Notes: a model not told the origin generated them from the sequence alone. A stretch of DNA of 57,916 nt from Clostridia bacterium (GCA_017466375.1 JAFTUH010000025.1:1-57916), one strand, 5' to 3'; counted from the stretch's first letter, positions 39,374-47,390 are shown. A program made the numbers and translations.

Positions 39374-40000
39374 ATGAAGGTTCTGATGATCAACGGCAGT
39401 CCGCATGAGGCAGGCTGCACATATACGGCACTTACAGAGGTTGCCAAACCGCTGACGGATGCGGGCATCGAGGTTGAAATTGTGCATATCGGCAAAAAGC
39501 CGATCGGCGGATGCACGGCATGCGGCGGATGCAAAACTTTGAGGAAATGCGTGTTCGATGACGGGCTGATCGCATCGATCGCGGAGAAAATGGCACAGGC
39601 TGACGCGCTCATCGTCGGCAGTCCCGTCTATTATGCCTCGCCGAACGGCTCGCTGATCGGGCTTCTCGACCGGCTTTGGATGACGGCGGGAGCTGCTGCA
39701 CTCCGTCATAAGCCGGCGGCGGCAGTCGTATCGGCGCGGCGTGCAGGGACAACGGCGTCGCTTGAGGTGCTGTACAAATACTTCGCCTTCGCGGAGATGC
39801 CAATCGTGTCATCGCAGTACTGGAACATGGTACACGGCAGCCGCGCGGAGGATGTCGCGGTCGATGTCGAGGGCGTGCAGATCATGCGCCGTCTCGGACA
39901 GAATATGGCGTGGATGCTCCGGTCTTTGGAAGCGGCACGCGCGGCAGGTATCGAGCCGCCAAAGGCAGAGCCTCGTGTCTCATTCAATTATATCCGATAA
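39374..40000 (+). CDS. Flavodoxin-fold NAD(P)H-dependent FMN reductase family protein
   Basis: 208 residues. VLMINGSPHEAGCTYTALTE is the phosphate-binding loop for FMN. GCTACGGCKTLRKC carries the Cys cluster seen in iron-sulfur flavoprotein relatives, and ALIVGSPVYYASPNGSLIGL contacts the flavin. It probably reduces quinones, azo or nitro compounds, or metals. ATG follows TACGGAGGATTTT. It is close behind the Nif3-like gene and likely cotranscribed. Confidence 0.9.
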   Translation: MKVLMINGSPHEAGCTYTALTEVAKPLTDAGIEVEIVHIGKKPIGGCTACGGCKTLRKCVFDDGLIASIAEKMAQADALIVGSPVYYASPNGSLIGLLDRLWMTAGAAALRHKPAAAVVSARRAGTTASLEVLYKYFAFAEMPIVSSQYWNMVHGSRAEDVAVDVEGVQIMRRLGQNMAWMLRSLEAARAAGIEPPKAEPRVSFNYIR

Positions 40001-40005
40001 AACGT

Positions 40006-40034
40006 AAGGCGGGCAAAAGCCTGCCTTTTCTTTT
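40006..40034 (+). terminator. Terminator after the flavodoxin-fold gene
   Basis: AAGGCGGGC-AAAA-GCCTGCCTT then TTCTTTT. Confidence 0.8.
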
Positions 40035-40036
40035 GC

Positions 40037-40061
40037 AAAATCGGAGCGGTATACCGATTTT
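40037..40061 (+). promoter_or_regulatory. Inverted repeat upstream of the cobW promoter, possible operator
   Basis: AAAATCGG-(9 nt)-CCGATTTT is a perfect 8-bp palindrome 13 bp before the -35 box. COG0523 genes are often under Zur. The arms share ATCG/CGAT with known Zur boxes, but the spacing is different, so Zur binding is only a suggestion. Confidence 0.45.
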
Positions 40062-40074
40062 TGCCAAAACCCTC

Positions 40075-40103
40075 TTGTAATCGCGAGACGAAAGAGGTAT
40101 AAT
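40075..40103 (+). promoter_or_regulatory. Promoter of the cobW-cobW-CYTH operon
   Basis: TTGTAA, 17 nt and TATAAT. Confidence 0.7.
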
Positions 40104-40146
40104 AATATGGTATAGATATTCGCATCCGTCAGAAAGGTAGAACATA

Positions 40147-41295
40147 ATGAAGACAAAGATTGATATTTTTTCCGGTTTTCTCGGCGCAGGCAAAACGACG
40201 CTGATCAAAAAACTGATCGCCGAGGCATACGATAAAGAGAAAATCGTTCTGATCGAGAACGAATTCGGTGAGATCGGCGTGGACAGCGCGTTTCTTGCCG
40301 AGGCAGGCATCAAAACGACCGAGATGAACTCCGGCTGTATCTGCTGCAGCCTTGTCGGTGATTTCAGCCGTGCGCTTGAGAAGGTCATCGAGGAGTATGC
40401 GCCCGAACGGATTCTGATCGAGCCGTCCGGTGTCGGCAAATTGAGCGACGTTATTCGCGCAGTCGAGTCCGTGCAGTCGGATAAAATGGAGCTGAACGCC
40501 GCGATCGCTGTTGTGGACGCGAAGAAATGCAAGATGTACATGAAGAATTTCGGCGAGTTTTTCAATAATCAGATCGAGCACGCCGGATGCATTATCCTCA
40601 GCCATACCGCGGGCCTTACCGAGGAGAAAATTGCCGCGTGCATCGAGCGGATCCGCGAGCATAATCCCGATGCCGTTCTCGTGACGACCGAGTGGGACGC
40701 GCTTACGGGCGCACAGATTCTCACCGCCATGGGGCAGAAATCCACGCTGGCGGACGAGCTTGCGCATCTCGAGCATGAAGCGCATCATCACCACGAGCAT
40801 CACCATCACCACGATCATGATGAGCATGACGAGCACTGTGAGTGCGGCTGCCACGATCATGATCATGAGCATCACCACCATCACGATCATGACGAGCACT
40901 GCGAGTGCGGCTGCCACGATCATGAGCATGAACATCACCACCATCACGATCATGATGAGCACTGCGAGTGCGGCTGCCACGATCATGATCACGAGCATCA
41001 CCACCATCATCACCACGCCGACGAGGTCTTCACCAGTTGGGGACGCGAGACCGCGCGTGCCTATACCGATGCGGAGATGGAGGCGATCCTTTCCGCTTTG
41101 GAGAATGAGGACGAGTACGGCACGGTGCTTCGTGCAAAGGGCATCGTCTCCGCCGGCGATCACTTCATTCATTTTGATTACGTGCCCGGCACGCCCGATG
41201 TCCGTCACGGGGAGGCATCCGTCATCGGCCGTATCTGCGTGATCGGTGCCGCTTTGAAAGAGGACAACCTCGCAAAGCTCTTCGGACTTGCATAA
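40147..41295 (+). CDS. COG0523 (CobW/ZNG1-like) GTPase with His/Cys-rich repeat
   Basis: 382 residues. The P-loop GFLGAGKTTLIKKL (residues 10-23), IENEFGEIGVD and the metal-binding GCICCSL (CxCC motif, near 63-69) define the G3E metallochaperone GTPase family. In place of the usual G4 NKxD there is LSHTAG. Residues 209-291 are a metal-binding tract with three 21-residue units built on D-E-H-C-E-C-G-C-H followed by His/Asp runs. The C-terminal CobW_C domain (about 300-382) follows. The role is probably zinc insertion or storage. It is first gene of an operon with a second COG0523 gene. Confidence 0.93.
   Translation: MKTKIDIFSGFLGAGKTTLIKKLIAEAYDKEKIVLIENEFGEIGVDSAFLAEAGIKTTEMNSGCICCSLVGDFSRALEKVIEEYAPERILIEPSGVGKLSDVIRAVESVQSDKMELNAAIAVVDAKKCKMYMKNFGEFFNNQIEHAGCIILSHTAGLTEEKIAACIERIREHNPDAVLVTTEWDALTGAQILTAMGQKSTLADELAHLEHEAHHHHEHHHHHDHDEHDEHCECGCHDHDHEHHHHHDHDEHCECGCHDHEHEHHHHHDHDEHCECGCHDHDHEHHHHHHHADEVFTSWGRETARAYTDAEMEAILSALENEDEYGTVLRAKGIVSAGDHFIHFDYVPGTPDVRHGEASVIGRICVIGAALKEDNLAKLFGLA
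40828..41016 (+). repeat. Coding tandem repeat, three 63-nt units
   Basis: Near-identical units begin at 40828, 40891 and 40954 (GACGAGCACTG or GATGAGCACTG). Each encodes 21 residues with three Cys and about ten His. They differ by a few silent or Asp/Glu changes. Confidence 0.9.
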
Positions 41296-41308
41296 ATCGG
41301 AGGAAAGA

Positions 41309-42253
41309 ATGAAACAAATTCCCGTATACCTGTTTACCGGATTTCTGGAGGCGGGCAAAACGACTATGCTGCAGAAGGCGTTGACCGATACGGAATTCTG
41401 CCGCGATGAAAAGACGCTCCTTCTGCTCTGTGAGGAGGGAATCGAGGAGTACGATCCGTCCGAATTTGCCTCCCGTGAGGTGTATCTCGAAACGGTGGAG
41501 GATGAGGAAGACCTCACGCCTGAGCTGTTTATCGCGCTGGCTGAGAAATATGAGTTCACCCGTGTGATTGTCGAGTACAACGGCATGTGGCAGCTGAACA
41601 ATCTGTTCCGCGCACTGCCCGAGTCGTGGCTCGTGTACCAGGAGATCTTTACGGCGGACGCGACGACGATCCTCTCTTATAACGCGAATATGCGCGCGCT
41701 TGTCGTGGACAAACTCCAGTCGTGCGATCTCGCCGTGTTCAACCGTGTCACGGATGATACCGATCTCATGCCGCTGCACAAGCTCGTTCGCGGTATCAGC
41801 CGCCGCAGTGATATCGAGTACAACTATACCGACGGACGTGCCGAAGCGGATACGATCGAGGATCCCCTGCCGTTTGATATCAATGCGGACGTCATCGAGA
41901 TCAAGGATGAGGACTACGCGATCTGGTACCAGGATCTCATGGAGGATGTCCTCAAGTACGATACCAAAACGGTGCGCTTCAAGGGACTGGTCGCGATCGA
42001 TGCGAAGTTCCCGCCGCGCACAATGGCGATCGGTCGGCACGTGATGACGTGCTGTGCGGACGATATCCAGTACGCCGGTCTGATCTGCAAATATAAAAAG
42101 GCGGAGACGCTCCGCGCCCGCGATTGGGTGACGCTGACGGCAAAACTCTCCGTGGAATTCAATAAAATGTACGGTAAGGAAGGACCGGTGCTTGTCGTGA
42201 CGCAGTGCACCTACGCACAGAAGCCCGATCCCGAGGTTGTTTCCGTATACTGA
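41309..42253 (+). CDS. COG0523-type GTPase fused to a DUF1980/YcgQ-like domain
   Basis: 314 residues. Residues 1-180 are CobW-like: YLFTGFLEAGKTTMLQKAL is an intact P-loop. However, the CxCC metal motif is missing and the NKxD position reads NRVTDD. From about residue 195 the protein instead resembles the C-terminal half of YcgQ/TIGR03943 proteins: TVRFKGLVAIDAKFPPRTMA, IGRHVMTCCADDIQYAGLIC, WVTLTAKLS and a terminal V-Y. YcgQ-type proteins pair with a DUF318 permease and are zinc-linked in Bacillus. The start follows GGAGGAAAGA, 13 bp after the first GTPase. Confidence 0.8.
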   Translation: MKQIPVYLFTGFLEAGKTTMLQKALTDTEFCRDEKTLLLLCEEGIEEYDPSEFASREVYLETVEDEEDLTPELFIALAEKYEFTRVIVEYNGMWQLNNLFRALPESWLVYQEIFTADATTILSYNANMRALVVDKLQSCDLAVFNRVTDDTDLMPLHKLVRGISRRSDIEYNYTDGRAEADTIEDPLPFDINADVIEIKDEDYAIWYQDLMEDVLKYDTKTVRFKGLVAIDAKFPPRTMAIGRHVMTCCADDIQYAGLICKYKKAETLRARDWVTLTAKLSVEFNKMYGKEGPVLVVTQCTYAQKPDPEVVSVY

Positions 42254-42275
42254 TCGCATCGCAAAGGAAGTATCC

Positions 42276-42824
42276 ATGAACAAAACGCAGAACTACCCGA
42301 ACAGCAAACAGAATAAGAATATCCCAATCGAGATCGAGCACAAGTTTTTGATCGCCCGTCCCAAGAGGGAAGTCCTTCTTTCCCAGCCGGGAGTGCGCGT
42401 GCTTGAAATCGAGCAGGTGTATCTTCGTTCGCGCCCGGGTGTGACAGGGCGGGTACGCCGTATGACGGAAAACGGCGTTGTCCGCTATTTCCGCACGGAG
42501 AAAAGACGGATCAGCACGATGAGTGCATACGAGGACGAGAGGGAGATCACCGCGGAGGAATACCGGAATGCGGTGCGCACAGAAAGTCTGAAGCGGCGCA
42601 TCATCCGCAAAACGCGCTACAAGATCCCGTACGGGGGACTCGTTTGCGAGATTGACGTGTACCCGTTCTGGCAGGATCGCGCGATCCTCGAAATTGAGGT
42701 CGAGAGCGAGCAGGTCGTGCCGAAGATTCCCGAATTTGTCACTGTTCTGAAGGATGTCACGATGGACAGACGGTACAAAAACGCGAGTCTCGCCAAAGAG
42801 ATTCCGCAGGATGACGGGGAATAA
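42276..42824 (+). CDS. CYTH-domain protein (triphosphate tunnel metalloenzyme)
   Basis: 182 residues. It has the ExExK signature IEIEHKFLI, then RVRRMTENGVVRYFRTEKR, KTRYKIPYGGLVCEIDVYPF and LEIEVESE, all parts of the beta-barrel tunnel that binds triphosphate and Mg2+. Such enzymes hydrolyse inorganic or thiamine triphosphate. An odd N-terminal extension (NKTQNYPNSKQNKN) precedes the domain. ATG at 42276 follows AAAGGAAGTATCC. It is last gene of the COG0523 operon. Confidence 0.92.
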   Translation: MNKTQNYPNSKQNKNIPIEIEHKFLIARPKREVLLSQPGVRVLEIEQVYLRSRPGVTGRVRRMTENGVVRYFRTEKRRISTMSAYEDEREITAEEYRNAVRTESLKRRIIRKTRYKIPYGGLVCEIDVYPFWQDRAILEIEVESEQVVPKIPEFVTVLKDVTMDRRYKNASLAKEIPQDDGE

Positions 42825-42832
42825 ATAAATAC

Positions 42833-42858
42833 AAAAAAACGCCAAAAGGCGTTTTTTT
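42833..42858. terminator. Bidirectional terminator
   Basis: AAAAAAACGCC-AAAA-GGCGTTTTTTT between convergent genes. Confidence 0.9.
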
Positions 42859-42867
42859 GATGCGTTG

Positions 42868-43944
42868 TCAGCCGTTCACTATCTTTTGAAAATCTTCCCG
42901 ATCTCTCAGCGGATCAAAACACTTGCCGGACAGCCACCACGAAAAATTATCGGTGCGCCTGTTTTCTTCCAGCCGACCGTATATGAGTAAATCCGCGCTG
43001 TCAAAAGAAAGCAAATCAAAAAACGGAGAGTTGTACGGGATGGCTGTCGGCTCGCGCATGAACAAGTCATCGTTCGTTTCTGCATATCGGCGTGCCGTTT
43101 TGAGCGATTCGATCGCTTTTTCGGGATTTTTTCTCGCAAGCGTGACGGCTCTTTCCATATGGATAAGATACAAATCATCGTAGTAAGAGTTGTATTCTCC
43201 ACTTGGGAAGAACGCCTGCAAAAGTTTTTCTGCGCAGTCCAGACAGTCCTCCCGGTACAAATTCGGATCATTCGCGTCATGCTTGCTGATCAGTATCTGC
43301 AAGATATCATCCAGATGCCGCTTGAGCACGTTTTGCATATGCTTTTCCTTTGCCTCGCCGGCCAGTGCCCAGCCTATCAAGGTGTTTTTGTCTAACCTCG
43401 GTGCATCCGGGTATAACTCGGCGTATTTGACTGCCTCATCATTTCGCCGCAGTGCCGATAAAGTATTCACAATCCCTACAATGGCACTGTTTTTCAGTTT
43501 GTCATCGTCGGCGTTCTCCAATACAACCAGATAGGGTTTAAGCGCCTTTTCCAGATCATCGTAAAATTTCTCCTGCGTGGTGTACTGCTCATATGCCAGC
43601 AGATACAAACAGTCTGCCTGCCACTGGAGATATTTCATTTCTCCCGGATAGTCACGGCAGGCGTTTTGCGCAAGCTCGAGCTGATCCGTTTGGGGTGCCA
43701 TCTTGCATGCATCATCGTACTTGCGTTTTTTCTCGTCTGTGTCAACCTCCTCCATGCCAAGCAGTGTATCGGTGCTCACATGGAGAAGCTTTGCCAGCGG
43801 TACAAGCAAGGATACATCGGGAGCAGAAACACCGCATTCCCACTTAGACACGGCCTGATACGATACGCCAAGAAAGTCGGCAAGCTTTTCCTGCGTCATA
43901 TCATGCTTTTTTCGTAGGTTTTTGATTCGTTCGCCAATCGTCAT
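42868..43944 (-). CDS. XRE-family regulator with TPR-like C-terminal domain
   Basis: 358 residues. The N-terminal helix-turn-helix (MTQEKLADFLGVSYQAVSKW, then PDVSLLVPLAKLLHVSTDTL) is followed by about 280 residues of paired helices (ELAQNACRDYPGEMKYLQWQ, AVTLARKNPEKAIESLKTAR), TPR-like. It has the same architecture as the protein at 746-1810 but a different base composition. The start at 43944 follows GAGGTAATGCAC. The target is unknown. Dispersed hairpin repeats lie just upstream of its start. Confidence 0.85.
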   Translation of the reverse strand: MTIGERIKNLRKKHDMTQEKLADFLGVSYQAVSKWECGVSAPDVSLLVPLAKLLHVSTDTLLGMEEVDTDEKKRKYDDACKMAPQTDQLELAQNACRDYPGEMKYLQWQADCLYLLAYEQYTTQEKFYDDLEKALKPYLVVLENADDDKLKNSAIVGIVNTLSALRRNDEAVKYAELYPDAPRLDKNTLIGWALAGEAKEKHMQNVLKRHLDDILQILISKHDANDPNLYREDCLDCAEKLLQAFFPSGEYNSYYDDLYLIHMERAVTLARKNPEKAIESLKTARRYAETNDDLFMREPTAIPYNSPFFDLLSFDSADLLIYGRLEENRRTDNFSWWLSGKCFDPLRDREDFQKIVNG

Positions 43945-44012
43945 GTGCATTACCTCGTATCGTTTTGTCCCAATTCGACGATGTGTTCCCGGATAAACGT
44001 TGCCTTTTATGC

Positions 44013-44057
44013 GGCTCCCTCCGGGAGGGAGCTGTCGCCGCCAGGCGACTGAGGGAG
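44013..44057 (+). repeat. Intergenic palindromic repeat, forward copy
   Basis: GGCTCCCTCC-GGGAGGGAGC, then TGTCGCCGCCAGGCGACTGA and GGGAG. This matches a hairpin-repeat style that I know from many gut Clostridia genomes. Confidence 0.75.
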
Positions 44058-44096
44058 AGCGCATGTACGAAAATTCAATTGAATCGTATGGCTACG

Positions 44097-44146
44097 CAGG
44101 CTCCTTCCGTCACGCTTCGCGTGCCACCTCCCTCTCGGAGGGAGGC
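44097..44146 (-). repeat. Intergenic palindromic repeat, inverted copy
   Basis: On the minus strand GCCTCCCTCCGAGAGGGAGG is followed by TGGCACGCGAAGCGTGACGG and AAGGAGCC. It opposes the forward copy at 44013-44057. The 39-bp spacer contains the perfect palindrome ATTCAATTGAAT. The rest of 43951-44300 shows no gene. Confidence 0.75.
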
Positions 44147-44300
44147 TTTTATCCGCCGAATATCAGCGGGAACACATACAGTAATTGGAAGATCTTTTTT
44201 GAATCCGGATTCTGATTTTATTATAGCATCCGTATCGTGCAAAAACAATAACTTGTTTTTCGAAAGCCTATGCAACCTGCGGTTGAGTTTTAGGAAAACA

Positions 44301-44330
44301 AAAAACGCACCCGCTGTTACGCAGGTGCGC
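44301..44330 (-). terminator. Terminator of the GNAT gene
   Basis: On the minus strand: GCGCACCTGC-GTAACA-GCGGGTGCGTTTTTT. Confidence 0.8.
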
Positions 44331-44340
44331 CGATTTTCTG

Positions 44341-44838
44341 TTACAGAATCAGCTGATACGTCTCGATATGCAACATCCGACCGAATTTCTGCCCGACCTC
44401 GCGTACCGTTCCGCAGTAAACGAAGTCGAATTTCTTGTGCAAAGCGGCACTCGCTGCGTTCTCCGTCGTGATCACGGATACGATGGTGTGGATGTCGCCG
44501 CGCGCACGTGCTTGGGAGATGATCGCTGCCATCAGGGCCGAGGCAACGCCGTGGTGCCGGAACTGCTCCTCCACATAAATGGAGAGCTCCGTCGTAGTTA
44601 CGTACGCCTCTTTTTCGCGGTAGCCGGACAGGGTAGCGTAGCCGATCGCTTCGCCGTTCAGCTCCGCCGTCAGTGCGAAATGATTGCCGACGTTGTGTGC
44701 CGCGTACCACTCCTCCCACTCCGCTTCCGTTTTCGGATGCAGATCCAGCGTGGCAGTGCCGCACGTGACTTCGTGATTATAGATTGCCAAAAGACGGGGC
44801 AAATCCCGTTTTTCGGTCGGTCGTATTGTCAGTGACAT
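44341..44838 (-). CDS. GNAT acetyltransferase of the phosphinothricin acetyltransferase type
   Basis: 165 residues. It contains IRPTEKRDLPRLLAIYNHEV, IGYATLSGYREKEAY, TTELSIYVEEQFRHHGVASA as the acetyl-CoA-binding motif A, and SVITTENAASAALHKKFDFV, GTVREVGQKFGRMLHIETYQ at the C-terminus. This order is typical of the Pat/Bar subfamily. It acetylates a small amine; many members act on methionine sulfoximine or phosphinothricin, but the physiological substrate is unknown. The start is preceded by GGAACGAAAAGAAAC. Confidence 0.9.
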   Translation of the reverse strand: MSLTIRPTEKRDLPRLLAIYNHEVTCGTATLDLHPKTEAEWEEWYAAHNVGNHFALTAELNGEAIGYATLSGYREKEAYVTTTELSIYVEEQFRHHGVASALMAAIISQARARGDIHTIVSVITTENAASAALHKKFDFVYCGTVREVGQKFGRMLHIETYQLIL

Positions 44839-44910
44839 GTTTCTTTTCGTTCCTTGCAGTGTGTATTTGGCGGATGCATAAAATCGAGCGGTGTTAGTCG
44901 GTTGCCGAAA

Positions 44911-45129
44911 TCACTCATCAATCGGGGCAAAACGGCGCACCGTCTGCCCGTTTACGGATACGGTCTCGGCAAACATCGCGGCGGGGCGTGCCCACAGCTG
45001 ACCGTCACCGTACTGCGCTTTGTAGATCACCATTTCCTCCAGCGTTTCACTGTGCTTGGCGATGCCGATGACGACGTATTCGTTTCCTTTGTAGTGGCGG
45101 TATCTGCCGCCGATGCGGATGTCAGCCAT
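44911..45129 (-). CDS. DUF1653 protein
   Basis: 72 residues, a full DUF1653 domain: GGRYRHYKGNEYVVIGIAKH, SETLEEMVIYKAQYGDGQLW, ARPAAMFAE. The domain is a small SH3-like barrel of unknown function. ATG follows GGAGGGGACA on the minus strand. Confidence 0.92.
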   Translation of the reverse strand: MADIRIGGRYRHYKGNEYVVIGIAKHSETLEEMVIYKAQYGDGQLWARPAAMFAETVSVNGQTVRRFAPIDE

Positions 45130-45206
45130 TGTCCCCTCCGTGTTTCTGTGTCCTTATATTGTACCATATCGACGGCGAGAGCGCAAGGGGATTTCCAAAG
45201 AATCCG

Positions 45207-45695
45207 TCACGAATCGGTAAATCCGGCAAGGACGCTCCACGCACGGATCAGATCTGTCTCGCGAAAGCGCGCGTTTGCGGGGCTGGTGGACGGCAGGCAG
45301 ACAGCATCCATGCCTGTGATCGGGAGCTGATAGCGGCGGTAGAGGGCGTCGGCTGTTTTACCGTTCGTCACAATATGGCGGATCGGTGCACCGTGCAGGA
45401 TCGGCAGAAGATTGTTCGGCGTGACGTTTCGGATCGACGCGTCTGCGCTGCCGGTGATCTCACACGAGGCAATCACGTCCCACAGCGCGATGCGGCGGCG
45501 GTGGAGCAGCGCGATCTTTTCCTCCGTGGAAGCGGGAATCTCCTCCCCGAATACGGCGGCAACCGTGCGCCAGAACCGATTCTGCGGATGCCCGTAGAAA
45601 AAGCCGATCTCTCTCGAGCGGACGGACGGGAACGAGCCGAGAATCAGAACGCGCGCGTCCTCGTTCCACACGGGCGGAATAGGATGACAGATCAT
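45207..45695 (-). CDS. DNA-deoxyinosine glycosylase (uracil-DNA glycosylase superfamily)
   Basis: 162 residues. LILGSFPSVRSREIGFFYGH and PQNRFWRTVAAVFGEE form the active-site motif of the G/T-mismatch/hypoxanthine glycosylase branch. LWDVIASCEITGSADASIRN and LPSTSPANA complete the signature. It should excise hypoxanthine from deaminated DNA and start base-excision repair. ATG at 45695 follows GGAGGCTGT. Divergent from the peptidase gene. Confidence 0.9.
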   Translation of the reverse strand: MICHPIPPVWNEDARVLILGSFPSVRSREIGFFYGHPQNRFWRTVAAVFGEEIPASTEEKIALLHRRRIALWDVIASCEITGSADASIRNVTPNNLLPILHGAPIRHIVTNGKTADALYRRYQLPITGMDAVCLPSTSPANARFRETDLIRAWSVLAGFTDS

Positions 45696-45728
45696 ACAGC
45701 CTCCGATTGTGAAAATTTGCAAACCCGA

Positions 45729-45757
45729 TTGACCGGACGGCTCGGATTTGGTATAAT
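45729..45757 (+). promoter_or_regulatory. Promoter of the M42 peptidase gene
   Basis: TTGACC, 17 nt and TATAAT. Confidence 0.75.
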
Positions 45758-45785
45758 GATAATAACGCAGCATAAGTAGATTAAT

Positions 45786-46820
45786 ATGGAAAAACAGATA
45801 CTCGATTACACACTTAACGTGCTTCGCGGGATTCTCGCCGTGGACAGCCCGTCCGGATTTACGGATGCGGCGGCGCAGTACGCGATCGACCGCCTTGCGG
45901 AGATGGGATACGCACCGACTTTGACGAAAAAAGGCGGCGTGCTCTGCTGCCTCGGCGGTGAGGATGCACAGGATGCGCTCCTTCTCTCCGCGCATATCGA
46001 TACGCTCGGTGCGATGGTTGCGCAGGTGAAGGGCAACGGCAGACTGAAGCTGACGCCGGTTGGCGGATTCAGTGCGAACAATGCCGAGGCGGAGTGTGTG
46101 CGCGTGCATACCATGGACGGCAAAGTGATCGACGGAACGATCCAGCTGGTGAATGCGTCCGTGCACGTCAATCCGGAATACAGCAAGACGACGCGCACCT
46201 TCGATACGGTCGAATGTGTGCTGGATGAAAACGTGACTACCGCTGAGGACGTCCGCGCCCTCGGGATCGAGACGGGCTGCTTTGTCTGTGCCGATCCGCG
46301 CACGGTGATTACGGAGTCGGGCTATATCAAAAGCCGTTTTCTGGACGATAAGCTGAGCGCGGCGATCCTGCTCGGCTTTGCAAAATACCTGAAGGAGAAC
46401 GGTATCACGCCGAAGCGGCGGATCTATATGCATCTGACCGTGTACGAGGAGCTCGGTCACGGTGCCTCCGCAACGATGCCCGACGGCGTCACGGAGATGC
46501 TCGGTATCGATATGGGCTGTGTCGGCGACGGACTCGCCTGCACGGAACACGAGGTTTCCATCTGCGTGAAGGATTCCAGCGGCCCGTACAATTATGCGAT
46601 GACGAATCGGCTGATCACTCTCGCACGGGAGAAAAACATTGCCTACGCGGCGGATGTGTATCCGTTTTACAGCTCCGACTGCTCGGCGGCGGTCCGCACG
46701 TTTGACGTGAAGGATGCTCTGATCGGACCGGGCGTATACGCATCGCACGGCTATGAGCGCTCGCACACCGACGGCGTGAAGAATACGTTTGATCTGCTCT
46801 GCGCGTTCGCGGAGGTATAA
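45786..46820 (+). CDS. M42-family aminopeptidase
   Basis: 344 residues. Metal and catalytic motifs: LLSAHIDTLGAMV (His, Asp), SRFLDDKLSAAILLGFAKYL (bridging Asp), HLTVYEELGHGAS (catalytic Glu-Glu) and ASHGYERSHTDGV (His). These are cytosolic dodecameric aminopeptidases that trim peptides. There is no RBS of the usual strength before the ATG at 45786. It is monocistronic, with terminator. Confidence 0.95.
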   Translation: MEKQILDYTLNVLRGILAVDSPSGFTDAAAQYAIDRLAEMGYAPTLTKKGGVLCCLGGEDAQDALLLSAHIDTLGAMVAQVKGNGRLKLTPVGGFSANNAEAECVRVHTMDGKVIDGTIQLVNASVHVNPEYSKTTRTFDTVECVLDENVTTAEDVRALGIETGCFVCADPRTVITESGYIKSRFLDDKLSAAILLGFAKYLKENGITPKRRIYMHLTVYEELGHGASATMPDGVTEMLGIDMGCVGDGLACTEHEVSICVKDSSGPYNYAMTNRLITLAREKNIAYAADVYPFYSSDCSAAVRTFDVKDALIGPGVYASHGYERSHTDGVKNTFDLLCAFAEV

Positions 46821-46825
46821 AGGAA

Positions 46826-46858
46826 CGATAACCACCGAGGAAATCGGTGGTTATTTTT
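46826..46858 (+). terminator. Terminator of the M42 peptidase gene
   Basis: ATAACCACCGA-GGAAA-TCGGTGGTTAT then TTTTTTT. Confidence 0.9.
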
Positions 46859-46934
46859 TTATAAAATCGACCGGTTACGGCTCCGGCTTTTCGGTGAGCT
46901 CGTAAATCTCAATCTCTGATGGTGAGAAATCAGT

Positions 46935-46967
46935 AAAAAAGAACGGCGGGGAGCCCCCCGCACGTTC
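46935..46967 (-). terminator. Terminator of the CotJB-like gene
   Basis: On the minus strand: GAACGTGCGGGG-GGCT-CCCCGCCGTTC then TTTTTT. Confidence 0.85.
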
Positions 46968-47036
46968 GGTATCTGTCGAAGCGCAGTTTCCGCACACTTC
47001 GATTATTCTAACATAAAATAGTGTTTCTGTCAAGTT

Positions 47037-47390
47037 TTACGGCAATTTGTCGATGCTATCGCAGGCACGCAGGCTGTCATTCAACAGCAAGCGGTACGTA
47101 TGAAAATAGCGGAGCAGGGACTCATCGTGCGGATGCGTATCGAGATACGATGCCGCCTGTGCCAGTGCGAGACTGTAGTTTTTGATCTGCCTGAGAAGCT
47201 GCCGTCTCGGCGGTGCGTCTTTGTGCCCGGAAAATGCGGGGACGCTTTCGCGGCGGAAGATGCCGTCCTCCTCCGCGAAGATGCGGTCTCTTAACTCCCT
47301 GTCGATCCGATCGCGCGGGGTGGCAGTGTCCGCACCCTCTCCGTCGATGCCTTCAAATCCTTGCCGGAAAAAGTCATTTTGTCTGTCCAT
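47037..47390 (-). CDS. CotJB-like spore coat protein
   Basis: 117 residues. The C-terminal half, LLRQIKNYSLALAQAASYLD and the following THPHDESLLRYFHTYRLLLN, resembles the CotJB domain (a helix pair with the conserved LDTHP). The N-terminal 60 residues are hydrophilic and probably disordered, an extension not found in short CotJB proteins. The ATG at 47390 has GGGAGAG seven bases upstream; further upstream ATGs at 47423 and 47441 are possible. No cotJA or cotJC is adjacent, which is unusual. A coat role is inferred from the motif. Confidence 0.7.
   Translation of the reverse strand: MDRQNDFFRQGFEGIDGEGADTATPRDRIDRELRDRIFAEEDGIFRRESVPAFSGHKDAPPRRQLLRQIKNYSLALAQAASYLDTHPHDESLLRYFHTYRLLLNDSLRACDSIDKLP

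Noticed and set aside
40828..41016. CRISPR-like or minisatellite repetition
   Set aside because: The 63-nt units encode a Cys/His metal-binding tract within a COG0523 protein and have no spacers.
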